Assembly (NCBI GenBank): GCA_018701055.1
Contig: JABIUH010000058.1
Coordinates: 1-20,224 of the forward strand
Length of the DNA stretch: 20,224 nucleotides
Origin: Woeseia sp.
GTDB lineage: Bacteria > Pseudomonadota > Gammaproteobacteria > Steroidobacterales > Woeseiaceae
Reading direction: 5' to 3'
Shown here: positions 1 to 7,139 of the stretch, piece after piece
Position numbering within the stretch: position 1 is the first letter of the stretch
Layout of the letters: each line of letters opens with the position of its first letter
Made by a program: the position numbers and the translations under genes
The notes under the pieces: model-generated
Told to the model about the DNA's origin: nothing
The model's database searches: none
Seen by the model: only the letters and a program-made list of their open reading frames with translations

Positions 1-345
1 CCAGCAATTGTCCTGCAACAACCCGCTCGCCAGCATCGACATTGAGCGTAATCGTGCCTGACGCCGTTGCATACAGAGTAGGGCTGACCGCAGCGACGAC
101 ATGCCCTTGCGCGGAGACGTCTCGCACGAGATTGCCGCGTGTCACCGTCGCGGTACGAATGCGCTCGTAGGGTACGCTTACGGTTGCATTAGCCCAACGC
201 TTGACCACTGGCGCAGCCATCAGAATCGCAACGATCCCAACGATTCCGATTCCTGCGAGTATTAATCGTTGACGGCGAGGGTCTCGCAGAGCGAGTTGAG
301 TGTCTTGACCCGATGTGTCGGCGATTGCCAGAACATTTACCCCAT
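1..345 (-). CDS. HlyD/MacA-type periplasmic adaptor (membrane fusion protein), partial
   Basis: Read on the minus strand from ATG at 345, the frame is open to the window edge, so only the first 115 residues are present. They show a short cytoplasmic N-terminus (about 28 residues), one hydrophobic membrane anchor (residues about 30-48, beginning LILAGIGIVG), and then the start of a barrel-sandwich/lipoyl-like region with the pattern VTRGNLVRDVSAQGHV, ATASGTITLN and AGERVVAGQLL. That order is typical of adaptors that link an inner-membrane ABC or RND pump to an outer-membrane channel. The partner transporter would lie beyond position 1. An in-frame stop lies upstream of the ATG, and no strong Shine-Dalgarno is visible. 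The family call is fairly safe; substrate and transporter class cannot be judged from this fragment. Confidence 0.72.
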
Positions 346-580
346 TAATTGCTTTGCGACGAATTTCGTCTTTGCAGCGTCATTTTGGAGTTAGATACGC
401 TAAGGGAGGATTTGGTTTGTATCCGTCATTCGAATATGGCAATACCCGCTCGAATGGTTGATCACACAGTGTTTCATTTACGGGTAGTTTTGCGAATTTC
501 CGCAGGTCCGTTAATCGCCTTCGGACCATGGTTTTCGTGCTAGCCTAAACGCATCGAAAACTGCCTTGGGAGCTACGACG
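346..580. promoter_or_regulatory. divergent intergenic region with two small hairpins
   Basis: These 235 bp separate two divergently transcribed genes and must hold both promoters. I cannot place convincing -35/-10 pairs. Two adjacent short inverted repeats are visible: tgcg/cgca at 491-494 and 501-504, and ggtccg/cggacc at 505-510 and 522-527. The second lies about 53 bases upstream of the ATG at 581 and could be an operator or a leader hairpin. A 64-codon frame through here (349-543) has no family resemblance and is not called as a gene. Confidence 0.3.
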
Positions 581-2020
581 ATGAGTATTCGCCTTCTAAC
601 CTCCGTACTTATTTTGTCTTGTATTGCAACGTTCGTGGCCGTCGCTCAAGAGCCTTATGACGTGGTGATCAGTGGCGGTCGGGTGATGGATCCTGAAACG
701 GGCCGGGACGAGATTGCCAACATCGGCATCATTGGCCATCAGATTCAAGCGATCACCACGGATGACATCCAGGGTCGCCGGACCATCGATGCGAGCGGCC
801 AGATCGTGGCGCCCGGATTCATCGACATCCTTGCGAGCATGGGGCTGAACAAGGCCGCCCACGAATTCAAAATCGGTGATGGCGTGACTTCGGTTCTCGG
901 TATGCATGGCGGGCCGCTCGATGTCGCGGACTATAACCGCAAGCATGCAGCCGTGGGACCGTTGGTTAATTACGCCGCAACAGTAGGGCATGCGGACCTG
1001 CGCGTAGCCGTCGGTGCGACGGATCGCTACCTGCCAGCAACGCCCGAGCAGATTGAGGCGATGCGCCCGCTGGCAGTGCAGGCGATCCGGGAGGGTGCCG
1101 TGGGCATCGGCTTTGGCATTAACTACACACCCGGAGCGTCATACGAAGAAATCTTCGCGTTATTTGAAGTTGCGGCGGCGGAAGGTGTGCCTTGTCATCT
1201 ACATGCTCGCTACAAGGGCAACGTTTTCCCGTTCACCATGAGTCTTGCGGCCATGGAGATTGTTTCGATAGCCGCGGCCACCGGCGCGCAGGCACAAGTG
1301 GCTCACTTGATTTCCTCCACCGTAGGTTCCGCGCCACTCTCGATTGCGCTTCTTGAAGGAGCGGCTGCCCGCGGCGTTGATGTCGGCTTTGATTTCCACG
1401 TGTGGACGCGTAATCAAACGACATTGCAGTCGGCACTCTTCGATGAGGGCTGGCAGGAGCGCTTTGGTGGTGCGACGTATTCCGATATGTATGTTGCCGG
1501 CACGCAGGAGCAATTGACTGAAGAGCGGTTCTTCGAGCTCAGGGCACAACCCGGATCACTCAGCGTCCAGACCGAGTTCATTCCCGAAGAGGAAATGATT
1601 ATGGGTCTCAAAAGTCCGTTGGGAATCGTCAGCTCTGATGGAGGCGGGCTTGTGGATGGCGGCGGACACCCTCGCAGTACAGGGACATTTGGTCGTTTTC
1701 TGGGTCGCTTCGTTCGCGAGCTTGAAATCGTAGACTGGATGGACGGCATTCGTAAGATAACGTTGCTTCCGGCAGAACGCCTTGAGGAGACAATCCCGGG
1801 GATGGCAAGAAAAGGGCGATTGCAGATCGGGATGGATGCTGATGTGACCGTCTTTGATCCAACCACCGTTCAGGAGCGGGCGACTTACGCGAATCCGGCA
1901 CAGATGTCCGAAGGCATTTCATACGTGTTTGTTAACGGAATGCTGGTGCTTGATAACGGAGTGATCGTTGAGGGCGCTGAGCCAGGCGAGTGGCTTCGCC
2001 ATCCGCGTCCTGTTCCTTAA
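581..2020 (+). CDS. exported D-aminoacylase-like amidohydrolase lacking the HxH metal motif
   Basis: Start: ATG at 581 is preceded by GGGAG at 568-572; an in-frame TTG at 566 would only add five residues in front of the signal peptide. The 479-residue product has a Sec signal (residues 1-22, cleavage near AVA-QEP). It then shows the amidohydrolase pattern: a beta-sandwich start (YDVVISGGRVMDP), a barrel, and a C-terminal sandwich strand (GMDADVTVFD). Family relatives are N-acyl-D-amino-acid deacylases and dihydroorotase-like enzymes. Odd point: the GFIDxHxH motif reads GFIDILAS (79-86), so both alpha-metal histidines are gone. The other positions look kept: H109 where D-aminoacylase has its bridging Cys, H206/H208 (CHLHAR), H242 (VAHL) and D353 (SSDGG). 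It may use one metal, as D-aminoacylase is thought to do with its tightly bound zinc, or have another activity. Family sure; substrate unknown. Confidence 0.8.
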   Translation: MSIRLLTSVLILSCIATFVAVAQEPYDVVISGGRVMDPETGRDEIANIGIIGHQIQAITTDDIQGRRTIDASGQIVAPGFIDILASMGLNKAAHEFKIGDGVTSVLGMHGGPLDVADYNRKHAAVGPLVNYAATVGHADLRVAVGATDRYLPATPEQIEAMRPLAVQAIREGAVGIGFGINYTPGASYEEIFALFEVAAAEGVPCHLHARYKGNVFPFTMSLAAMEIVSIAAATGAQAQVAHLISSTVGSAPLSIALLEGAAARGVDVGFDFHVWTRNQTTLQSALFDEGWQERFGGATYSDMYVAGTQEQLTEERFFELRAQPGSLSVQTEFIPEEEMIMGLKSPLGIVSSDGGGLVDGGGHPRSTGTFGRFLGRFVRELEIVDWMDGIRKITLLPAERLEETIPGMARKGRLQIGMDADVTVFDPTTVQERATYANPAQMSEGISYVFVNGMLVLDNGVIVEGAEPGEWLRHPRPVP

Positions 2021-2035
2021 TTCGGAAAAAGGTGG

Positions 2036-2089
2036 AAAAGGGGTCAAATCTATTCATGTCTCAGTAACAAAATAGATCTGACCCCTTTT
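2036..2089. terminator. hairpin between convergent genes, probable bidirectional terminator (family copy 1)
   Basis: A 19-base arm at 2036-2054 (aaaaggggtcaaatctatt) is complementary to 2071-2089 with one mismatch, around a 16-base loop. A-rich 5' and T-rich 3' ends give a U-run after the stem on either strand, as in a rho-independent terminator serving both directions. It lies 16 bases after the stop of the plus-strand amidohydrolase and 11 bases from the stop of the minus-strand MmgE/PrpD gene. A related hairpin sits at 13189-13235. Confidence 0.75.
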
Positions 2090-2100
2090 CTCGATAAAAT

Positions 2101-2913
2101 CTAAGCGGAGACCGAGGCTCTCGCAATCTCGGTTATATCGTGCAGCGACTCAACGTCCCAGCACATCGCCATCACCCGATCTATCTGGTCCGCTGGAAGT
2201 GCTGACAGTGCCTGGTCTTTGAGTTTTTTCTCTAGCGATTCTGTCGTCATCGGCCGTTCAAAGCTGCCAATCGCATGTTCGACATGTTTGTTCAGAACAG
2301 TGCCGTCATGCAACGTAATCGAGACGAATGCTTCTTCCTCACTGACAGATTCGTCCATCTGTGCCACTACTTTGTCACGCAGCTCAACAACTTCTGCATC
2401 TCGTACGACGGCATCGGTGAATTCGTTGGGCCCGGCGGAGCCACGTATTATCGAGGCAGAACTCGCGTGGTAAATACTGAATTTTGCTTCCAATCCGGTC
2501 CGCGGTGTTTTCTTGCCGGTCAGTTTGATGACCAATGGATTGACTCGTAGCGAGACTTCTGCGATTTGGTCGGATGTAAGGTTGTTCTCATCCCTTAGTT
2601 GAATACAACCATCGATGATTGGGTGGGTAACGATACCGCAAGCAAAAGGCTTGTAGGTGTTGCGCGTAACTTCGAAGCTACCTCCGAGGTTGTCAGTTAT
2701 CTGAGAAAAATCCTTTTCGTCTGAATACGTAAATGCGAAACCCTCTTTCGCCTCCAGTGCTCCGTCGGAACTCGTGAAGTCCTTCGATGCGAGCAATGCT
2801 GCTTTCAAACCGTTTTGGCCAGCACTACCGACATGAAATGGTTTGCACATTGTGCCGAACATTTCTTTGAGTCCAGCTGATTGGGTTGCGGCAATTCCCA
2901 GCGCCCAAACCAT
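2101..2913 (-). CDS. C-terminal half of MmgE/PrpD protein (270 residues)
   Basis: This is the downstream piece of the interrupted gene, starting at the ATG that touches the TAA stop of the first half. It holds the rest of the helical domain (CKPFHVGSAGQNGLKAALLA, residues 23-42) and the smaller alpha/beta domain with YKPFACGIVTHPIIDG near residues 87-102, both typical of the family. The sequence stays well conserved after the stop and has no further frame damage, so the lesion is recent or the half is still translated. Confidence 0.6.
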   Translation of the reverse strand: MVWALGIAATQSAGLKEMFGTMCKPFHVGSAGQNGLKAALLASKDFTSSDGALEAKEGFAFTYSDEKDFSQITDNLGGSFEVTRNTYKPFACGIVTHPIIDGCIQLRDENNLTSDQIAEVSLRVNPLVIKLTGKKTPRTGLEAKFSIYHASSASIIRGSAGPNEFTDAVVRDAEVVELRDKVVAQMDESVSEEEAFVSITLHDGTVLNKHVEHAIGSFERPMTTESLEKKLKDQALSALPADQIDRVMAMCWDVESLHDITEIARASVSA

Positions 2914-3438
2914 TTATTGCTCATTAAGTCCCAGGAGTTTTCCAGCTGCGGCTGCTCCACCAAAGACGCCTGCCGTGCCGGTAATGTGAAAGCCTCTTTC
3001 ATAGTGAGAGGGGTAGACCGCTTTGCCAATGCGACACTCAACTTCAACGCCGAGAATGAATGCGTGCATGAAGTCCTCGCCACTTACATTTTGTCGTTCG
3101 CCCAAGGCAAGAATCGCGGATGCCACAGGACCTGCTGGATGAATGATTGTCTCAAGATGTGTGTCATCGTAGTCGAGCACATGTGAAGTAATGCCGTTGA
3201 GTAATGCCGCATGCATAATGTCCAGTCGCTCACTGCGACCGAGTACTGAGGCTTCAGCGTTTCCAGAGAACTCGGCCAGTGCGGCAATAGCACGATCTGT
3301 TGTGACGTGGCGGGCACCACCTAGGCAACAGCCAACCCAATTAAATATTGAGCGCACGGCTTCGTAGCGTGCATCTTTCGGGATGTCGTCCCACTTTGAA
3401 TTGACGACATAGCTTGCAAGTTGCCGCTGGCGCCACAT
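2914..3438 (-). CDS. N-terminal half of MmgE/PrpD protein (174 residues)
   Basis: This is the upstream piece of the interrupted gene. It carries the all-helical N-terminal domain with the family motifs LDYDDTHLETIIHPAGP (DDTH at residues 91-94, HP at 100-101). ATG at 3438 is the only ATG-type start: two codons further up the frame is closed by TAA. No Shine-Dalgarno is obvious, and a hairpin lies just upstream. Alone it lacks the second lid domain and is unlikely to be active. Confidence 0.6.
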   Translation of the reverse strand: MWRQRQLASYVVNSKWDDIPKDARYEAVRSIFNWVGCCLGGARHVTTDRAIAALAEFSGNAEASVLGRSERLDIMHAALLNGITSHVLDYDDTHLETIIHPAGPVASAILALGERQNVSGEDFMHAFILGVEVECRIGKAVYPSHYERGFHITGTAGVFGGAAAAGKLLGLNEQ

Positions 3439-3442
3439 TCGC

Positions 3443-3473
3443 CGTTATTGGCAGTGCGGTGCTGCCAATAGCG
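3443..3473. other. hairpin just upstream of the MmgE/PrpD gene
   Basis: tattggcag (3446-3454) is a perfect inverted repeat of ctgccaata (3462-3470) with a 7-base loop. Two further pairs (43-44 with 72-73) flank a wobble position. There is no T-run, so it is a poor intrinsic terminator for the upstream hydrolase gene (stop at 3545). It ends only about 5 bases before the ATG at 3438 and could cover the ribosome-binding region of that message. Confidence 0.4.
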
Positions 3474-3544
3474 ATGCCTGATGACTAAATGAATTTACGC
3501 CGTGAAATTGAGTCAGTCATTAATATGTCGCTCCGGAGAGAAAT

Positions 3545-5398
3545 TTAGTTCACTGGAAGGATGGGGAGAATGACGTGCGAAGGATGGTTCGCATCGTGAT
3601 AGATCGTGTTATCTGCTGTGATGCTACGTCGATGTTTACCAAGCGGTTCGCCTGTGTTCGGATTAACGTCGAAACGAGGGAAATTACTGCTTGATATATC
3701 GATACGAATTCGATGGCCTTTCTTGAAGTGGTTAGCATTTGGGAATGGAGTAACCACGATTTCATAGATTTCACCGGGAGCCATTAATTCCTGTCGATCT
3801 GGCCGATCGCGATATCTTGCACGCACGATGCCGTCAGTAAGATTCATCTCAAAGCCAGTCGGATAATCGGTGGAAGGCGGGTAGACGTCAATTAACTTCG
3901 CGGTGAAGTCCGTGTCAGTTGCCGACGATGACACAAACAGTCGCACCTCGATTGGTCCGACGACCTCGACATCTTCAGCCAGTGGTTCTGTTTGGAAAAC
4001 CAAAACGTCATTACGAGACTTCAATGGCAAATAGGGTTTTTTTGCAGCAAACACATCGTCCGCTTCCCGCTGATCGTATGCGCCGGGTTCGAATACGGGG
4101 CTGGTGCTGGAGAATGAACCGCCAATCGTTGGCACCGGATCGCTGGGGTCGAAAGTATAGGTCGTGGGTGCCACGTCGTTCGTCGGGCGTAATGTGGAGA
4201 GCGTACCGTCGGCATGGAAGTAATACGGTGTCATTGCAGTGTTTGGTAAGGGCCAGTCGGCACCCTCTTTCCAATATCCGCCATGATAAAGCCGGCCATT
4301 CTGATCTTTATGACCATCGCCCGTGCCCATCACGAATGCGCGTACGTTTGCATTCGCGGGTCCGTCTTCCTTACCTTTTAAGTGACGGTCAAACCAACGG
4401 AGGTGATACTCATGGTGAAAATCATCGATAGCCGCTGCGGGTCCGAATTCAACGTTACCTGCAAAGCTTCGGGTGTTCCCGCTGTGAGTCCAGGGTCCCA
4501 TGACCAGTTGCACCGACGAATCGAGTCTTTTTGACAGCTCCAGGTAATTATGAATCGTGCCGCCACCATAAGAGTCGTACCAGCCTGACAGCAATTGCAT
4601 GGGAATATCGGCCGTCTTGTCGTAATGCTCAACCCAGTTCAGGTCCGGATGTTTCCAGTAGTCGTCGTAATCACTGTGGGTCATCATTTTGAGGATGTAG
4701 TCCTCAAAGTTTGGTGCGATCGAAAGTGGATTCAGGCCTTTCCGAAGTGGCATCACAGTGAGCCAATTATTGATCGAATCGATAGAAAGCATTTCATGCA
4801 CAGCGGGATCTGTCGATTCAGCGCCTAATTGTCGAAATGCCCAGGTCAGCTGTTGGTTTTCGAACGCTCCGTGATTTCGAACTTTATGATCCCAGCCGTT
4901 CGACATGCCGCCCATATTGAGGACGATGGTTCGCAAATGAGGCGGCTTTAATTTGGCGGCATTAGCCTGGGAATGAGCGCCGTAGGACGTACCCCACATA
5001 CCGATCTGACTATCGCCATAGGGTAGGGTCGCGAGATACTCGATGGCGTCGTAACCATCCTTTCCCTCGCCTATGTATTTCGTAAACACACCTTCTGATG
5101 CGAATCGACCCCGGTGGTCCTGTAAAGCAACGACATAACCGTGGCTAGCAAAAAATCTTGCGGATTCGACTAGTCGGGTTCCAGTTTTGTTGTACGGCGT
5201 TCGTTGCAACACAATTGGAAATTTTTCGGCAACTAGTTCGCCGTTTTTTGCAGGTCTAAAAATATCAGTCGCAATGCGGACGCCATCGCGCATGGGCACC
5301 ATTAAGTTACTTTCGACCTGGACGACATCGTACGGTGCCTGGGCGAAAATAGGCGCAGCGAATGCCAGCAGTAAAAGTGTGGAAAGGTACTTAAACAT
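3545..5398 (-). CDS. exported CocE/NonD-family hydrolase (peptidase S15 fold)
   Basis: 617 residues. ATG at 5398 is preceded by AAGGGGAG (5403-5410), a strong and well-spaced ribosome site. The Sec signal is residues 1-19 (IFA-QAP), so the enzyme acts in the periplasm or outside. The mature part has the S15 alpha/beta-hydrolase core: SNLMVPMRDGVRIATDIFRP near 30-49, QDHRGRFASEG near 93-103, nucleophile S138 in GTSYGA, likely acid D275 in SGWYDSY and H305 in GPWTHSG. A C-terminal jelly-roll follows (about 410-617; EVVGPIEVRLFVSSSATDTD, FKKGHRIRIDISSSNFPRFD). Members hydrolyse esters or amides such as cocaine, cephalosporin or glutaryl-7-ACA derivatives, and Xaa-Pro peptides; the natural substrate here cannot be read from sequence. 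It is separated from its neighbours by 106 and 111 bases, so it is probably transcribed alone. Confidence 0.9.
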   Translation of the reverse strand: MFKYLSTLLLLAFAAPIFAQAPYDVVQVESNLMVPMRDGVRIATDIFRPAKNGELVAEKFPIVLQRTPYNKTGTRLVESARFFASHGYVVALQDHRGRFASEGVFTKYIGEGKDGYDAIEYLATLPYGDSQIGMWGTSYGAHSQANAAKLKPPHLRTIVLNMGGMSNGWDHKVRNHGAFENQQLTWAFRQLGAESTDPAVHEMLSIDSINNWLTVMPLRKGLNPLSIAPNFEDYILKMMTHSDYDDYWKHPDLNWVEHYDKTADIPMQLLSGWYDSYGGGTIHNYLELSKRLDSSVQLVMGPWTHSGNTRSFAGNVEFGPAAAIDDFHHEYHLRWFDRHLKGKEDGPANANVRAFVMGTGDGHKDQNGRLYHGGYWKEGADWPLPNTAMTPYYFHADGTLSTLRPTNDVAPTTYTFDPSDPVPTIGGSFSSTSPVFEPGAYDQREADDVFAAKKPYLPLKSRNDVLVFQTEPLAEDVEVVGPIEVRLFVSSSATDTDFTAKLIDVYPPSTDYPTGFEMNLTDGIVRARYRDRPDRQELMAPGEIYEIVVTPFPNANHFKKGHRIRIDISSSNFPRFDVNPNTGEPLGKHRRSITADNTIYHDANHPSHVILPILPVN

Positions 5399-5509
5399 GG
5401 AACTCCCCTTTATTCTTATGGCCCGAGCGTAGCACGAGATCGCGTCGATCGGGACAGGCAGGGGCAGCTCATTCTCGAATATTTGGGGCTCTTTATCGTG
5501 GCCTAGATT

Positions 5510-5929
5510 CTAAGAACCTTCACAACGGCGGCGTACCGCTTCGGCTGGCACGAATAATTGTTCCGTCAGGTACACCTTGAACTCGGCGACGAACGGTTGT
5601 TCGTTAACTGATTCGCCCATGCAGGTGAGCCACTGATCGCGTTCGGGCGTCGCGATATCAAGATGGGCGTGAACTCTCGGGATGCCGATTGCGCCGTATT
5701 TTTCGTTGTAGAGTTTCGGCCCGCCCAGCCAGCCGCAAAGAAATCTGGCGAGCTTATCCCGCGATATTTCTTTGTCCTCGGGATGCATACCGTGGATGGT
5801 AACGAAACGTGGGTCCGATCCCATGCGGTCGAAAAACTCGTTCACCAGTTTCCGAATTCCTGTTTCACCGCCCGCCGCCTGGAAAGACGCATCGCCGGTA
5901 CCGTACTGCTGGTTCGTTTGAAGGCTCAT
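5510..5929 (-). CDS. group II truncated haemoglobin (TrHbO-like)
   Basis: 139 residues, cytoplasmic, a usual length for a 2-on-2 globin. Diagnostic stretches are YGTGDASFQAAGGETGIRKLV (N-terminal helix), MHPEDKEISRDKLARFLCGWLGGP (E-helix region), YGAIGIPRVHAHLDI with the likely proximal haem histidine H87 (H89 is the alternative), and ERDQWLTCM with the group-defining Trp G8 (W100). These globins bind oxygen, NO or peroxide and are usually linked to redox or nitrosative-stress handling. The ATG at 5929 gives the normal family N-terminus, although the ribosome site is weak. Upstream lie two nested palindromes (5947-5988) and then the pirin stop at 6018, in the same orientation, so co-transcription with pirin is possible. 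Confidence 0.9.
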   Translation of the reverse strand: MSLQTNQQYGTGDASFQAAGGETGIRKLVNEFFDRMGSDPRFVTIHGMHPEDKEISRDKLARFLCGWLGGPKLYNEKYGAIGIPRVHAHLDIATPERDQWLTCMGESVNEQPFVAEFKVYLTEQLFVPAEAVRRRCEGS

Positions 5930-5946
5930 CTCAGCACTTTACCCGC

Positions 5947-5988
5947 TTACGAATAATTTATTCTTCTCCACCCATTATGGGTTCGTAA
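5947..5988. promoter_or_regulatory. nested palindromes upstream of the truncated globin gene
   Basis: Three inverted repeats overlap in 42 bases: outer arms ttacgaa (5947-5953) and ttcgtaa (5982-5988); a perfect 13-bp palindrome gaataatttattc (5951-5963); and acccat-t-atgggt (5970-5982). The 13-bp palindrome ends about 20 bases from the globin ATG at 5929. It could be an operator or, less likely, the pirin terminator, since there is no T-run. The regulator is unknown. Confidence 0.4.
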
Positions 5989-6017
5989 TCTTGATTGGTG
6001 CGGTAAAAGTTCACCAC

Positions 6018-6878
6018 TCAAGCGGCAACCAATGTCCCGTTCTTGTAGTCGAGAATCGCCTGTTCGATCTGCTCGCGCGTGTTCATCACGAACGGCCCGT
6101 GCTGGACCACTGGCTCGTTCAGCGGCTTTCCCGCCAGCAGTACAAATCGCGTGGGTACCGCGTTGGCCGTTATGCGCACGCGGTCGCCGGGAGATAAAAC
6201 ACCGGCAGATTGGGCGGCAAGCTCGTTCTGTTCTGAATGTTCGCCAATGCAGACAGATCCCTCATAGCTGTACACAAAGGCACTGTGTGTTGCCGGAAGC
6301 TTGGTTTCAAATGTTTTCCCTGCATCTAGTTCAGCATCAAAAAATACTGGTGCAGTGGTCATCCCTTGAATGGGACCGGAAATTTCGCTAGCTTCGCACC
6401 CGAAGGATCCGGCAATCACTTTGACTCTGCCGCCATCGATGTTTGCGACAGGAATTTCCGACGCTGGAATGTCTTTATAACCGGCAGGTTTCATTTTCTC
6501 CGCTGCGGGCAAATTGATCCAAAGTTGAAAGCCGCGCATACGACCTTCTTTCTGCTGAGGCATTTCTGAATGAATCACACCATGACCCGCTGTCATCCAT
6601 TGCACGCCAACTTCAGTTAATTCTCCAACATTGCCCATATGATCTTCGTGTCGCATGTGGCCGTCGAGCATATAAGTCACCGTCTCAAAGCCACGATGAG
6701 GGTGTGTTGGAAATCCTGCAATATAGTCTTCAGCTCTGTCCGTGCCGAATTCGTCCAACATCAAGAACGGGTCGAGTCGTGCAGCCGGTGATGTGCCGAT
6801 GCTGCGGCGTAATTTTACGCCTGCACCATCAGAGGTTGCTACGCTCTGAATGGTACGTACCAGTGTCCGATGTGTCAT
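6018..6878 (-). CDS. pirin family protein
   Basis: 286 residues, the normal pirin length (bicupin). The start ATG at 6878 is fixed by AAGGAGA at 6884-6890 and by the family N-terminus (MTHRTLVRTIQS...). The frame itself is open much further upstream, because it runs into an azoreductase remnant. Metal-site residues match the family: H59 and H61 in FPTHPHRGFET, H103 and E105 in GHGVIHSEMP. The second cupin ends with a C-terminal ...EQIEQAILDYKNGTL helix typical of bacterial pirins. Bacterial pirins include quercetinase-like dioxygenases and redox-sensing proteins; which applies here is unknown. Pirin genes often sit beside an azoreductase gene, and the remnant upstream suggests this was so here too. 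Confidence 0.92.
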   Translation of the reverse strand: MTHRTLVRTIQSVATSDGAGVKLRRSIGTSPAARLDPFLMLDEFGTDRAEDYIAGFPTHPHRGFETVTYMLDGHMRHEDHMGNVGELTEVGVQWMTAGHGVIHSEMPQQKEGRMRGFQLWINLPAAEKMKPAGYKDIPASEIPVANIDGGRVKVIAGSFGCEASEISGPIQGMTTAPVFFDAELDAGKTFETKLPATHSAFVYSYEGSVCIGEHSEQNELAAQSAGVLSPGDRVRITANAVPTRFVLLAGKPLNEPVVQHGPFVMNTREQIEQAILDYKNGTLVAA

Positions 6879-6883
6879 GAACG

Positions 6884-6890
6884 TCTCCTT
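6884..6890 (-). promoter_or_regulatory. Shine-Dalgarno that decides the pirin start
   Basis: AAGGAGA on the minus strand, 5 bases before ATG at 6878. It is the strongest ribosome site of this region and lies inside the in-frame extension from the azoreductase remnant. This shows that pirin is translated from its own start rather than as a fusion. Confidence 0.8.
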
Positions 6891-6899
6891 GTGATGTGT

Positions 6900-7139
6900 G
6901 CCTAAGCCGCGATTGAGTCGAGCGCCTTGGATGCTAGCGTCCAGCGACTCATTACCTATTGTCGTGCCCTCGGCATAAACAAACTGTGTGTCCTCGGTAC
7001 CGAGGAACGCCAAAACTGTTCTCATGAAGCCGGTTTGTGTATCTAACGGTATCCCCTGATAGCTGTGACCGCGCGTCGCAAAGACCATCGTGCGTTTGTC
7101 CGTCAGTAATCCAACCGCACCGCTGGATGTGTAGCGGAA
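6900..7139 (-). pseudogene. 5'-deleted FMN-dependent NADH-azoreductase (AzoR) remnant
   Basis: About 80 codons match only the C-terminal third of AzoR-type flavodoxin-fold azoreductases: FRYTSSGAVGLLTDKR, VFATRGHSYQG, FMRTVLAFLGTEDTQFVYAEG and IGNESLDASIQGARLN. Intact members have about 200 residues and begin with a flavin-binding beta strand that I do not find in any frame of the 260 bases upstream. The homologous part starts abruptly at FRYT after a short unrelated stretch (MGVLIVLYCS), which looks like a deletion junction. No stop follows; the frame continues through THHKETF into pirin, so the original AzoR stop has been lost as well. Without the cofactor-binding region an active enzyme is not expected. 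Confidence 0.75.

Larger units (their letters stand above)
2101..3438 (-). pseudogene. MmgE/PrpD family gene interrupted by one in-frame stop
   Basis: Two adjacent reading frames on the minus strand are in the same phase and together cover a complete MmgE/PrpD protein (174 + 270 residues; the family is usually about 440-480). They are separated only by TAA at 2914-2916, inside a segment that reads LLGLNEQ-stop-MVWALGIAATQ. In relatives this stretch is continuous (LLGL..EQ..ALGIA..Q). A single C-to-T change of CAA to TAA would explain it. The family includes 2-methylcitrate dehydratase, cis-aconitate decarboxylase and many uncharacterised members; the substrate here is not known. The stop is followed directly by ATG, so translation could restart and give two chains. 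Hence pseudogene versus split gene is open. Confidence 0.75.

Noticed and set aside
349..543. 64-codon open frame in the first intergenic region
   Set aside because: No ribosome site, no recognisable pattern, and it overlaps the promoter space of two divergent genes.
5438..5450. gatcg-cgt-cgatc dyad upstream of the CocE-type hydrolase
   Set aside because: Five-base arms are too short to distinguish from chance in a 111-base gap.
6991..7006. Perfect 16-bp palindrome tcctcggtaccgagga
   Set aside because: It lies inside the azoreductase remnant and encodes family-conserved residues (FLGTED), so codon choice explains it better than an operator.
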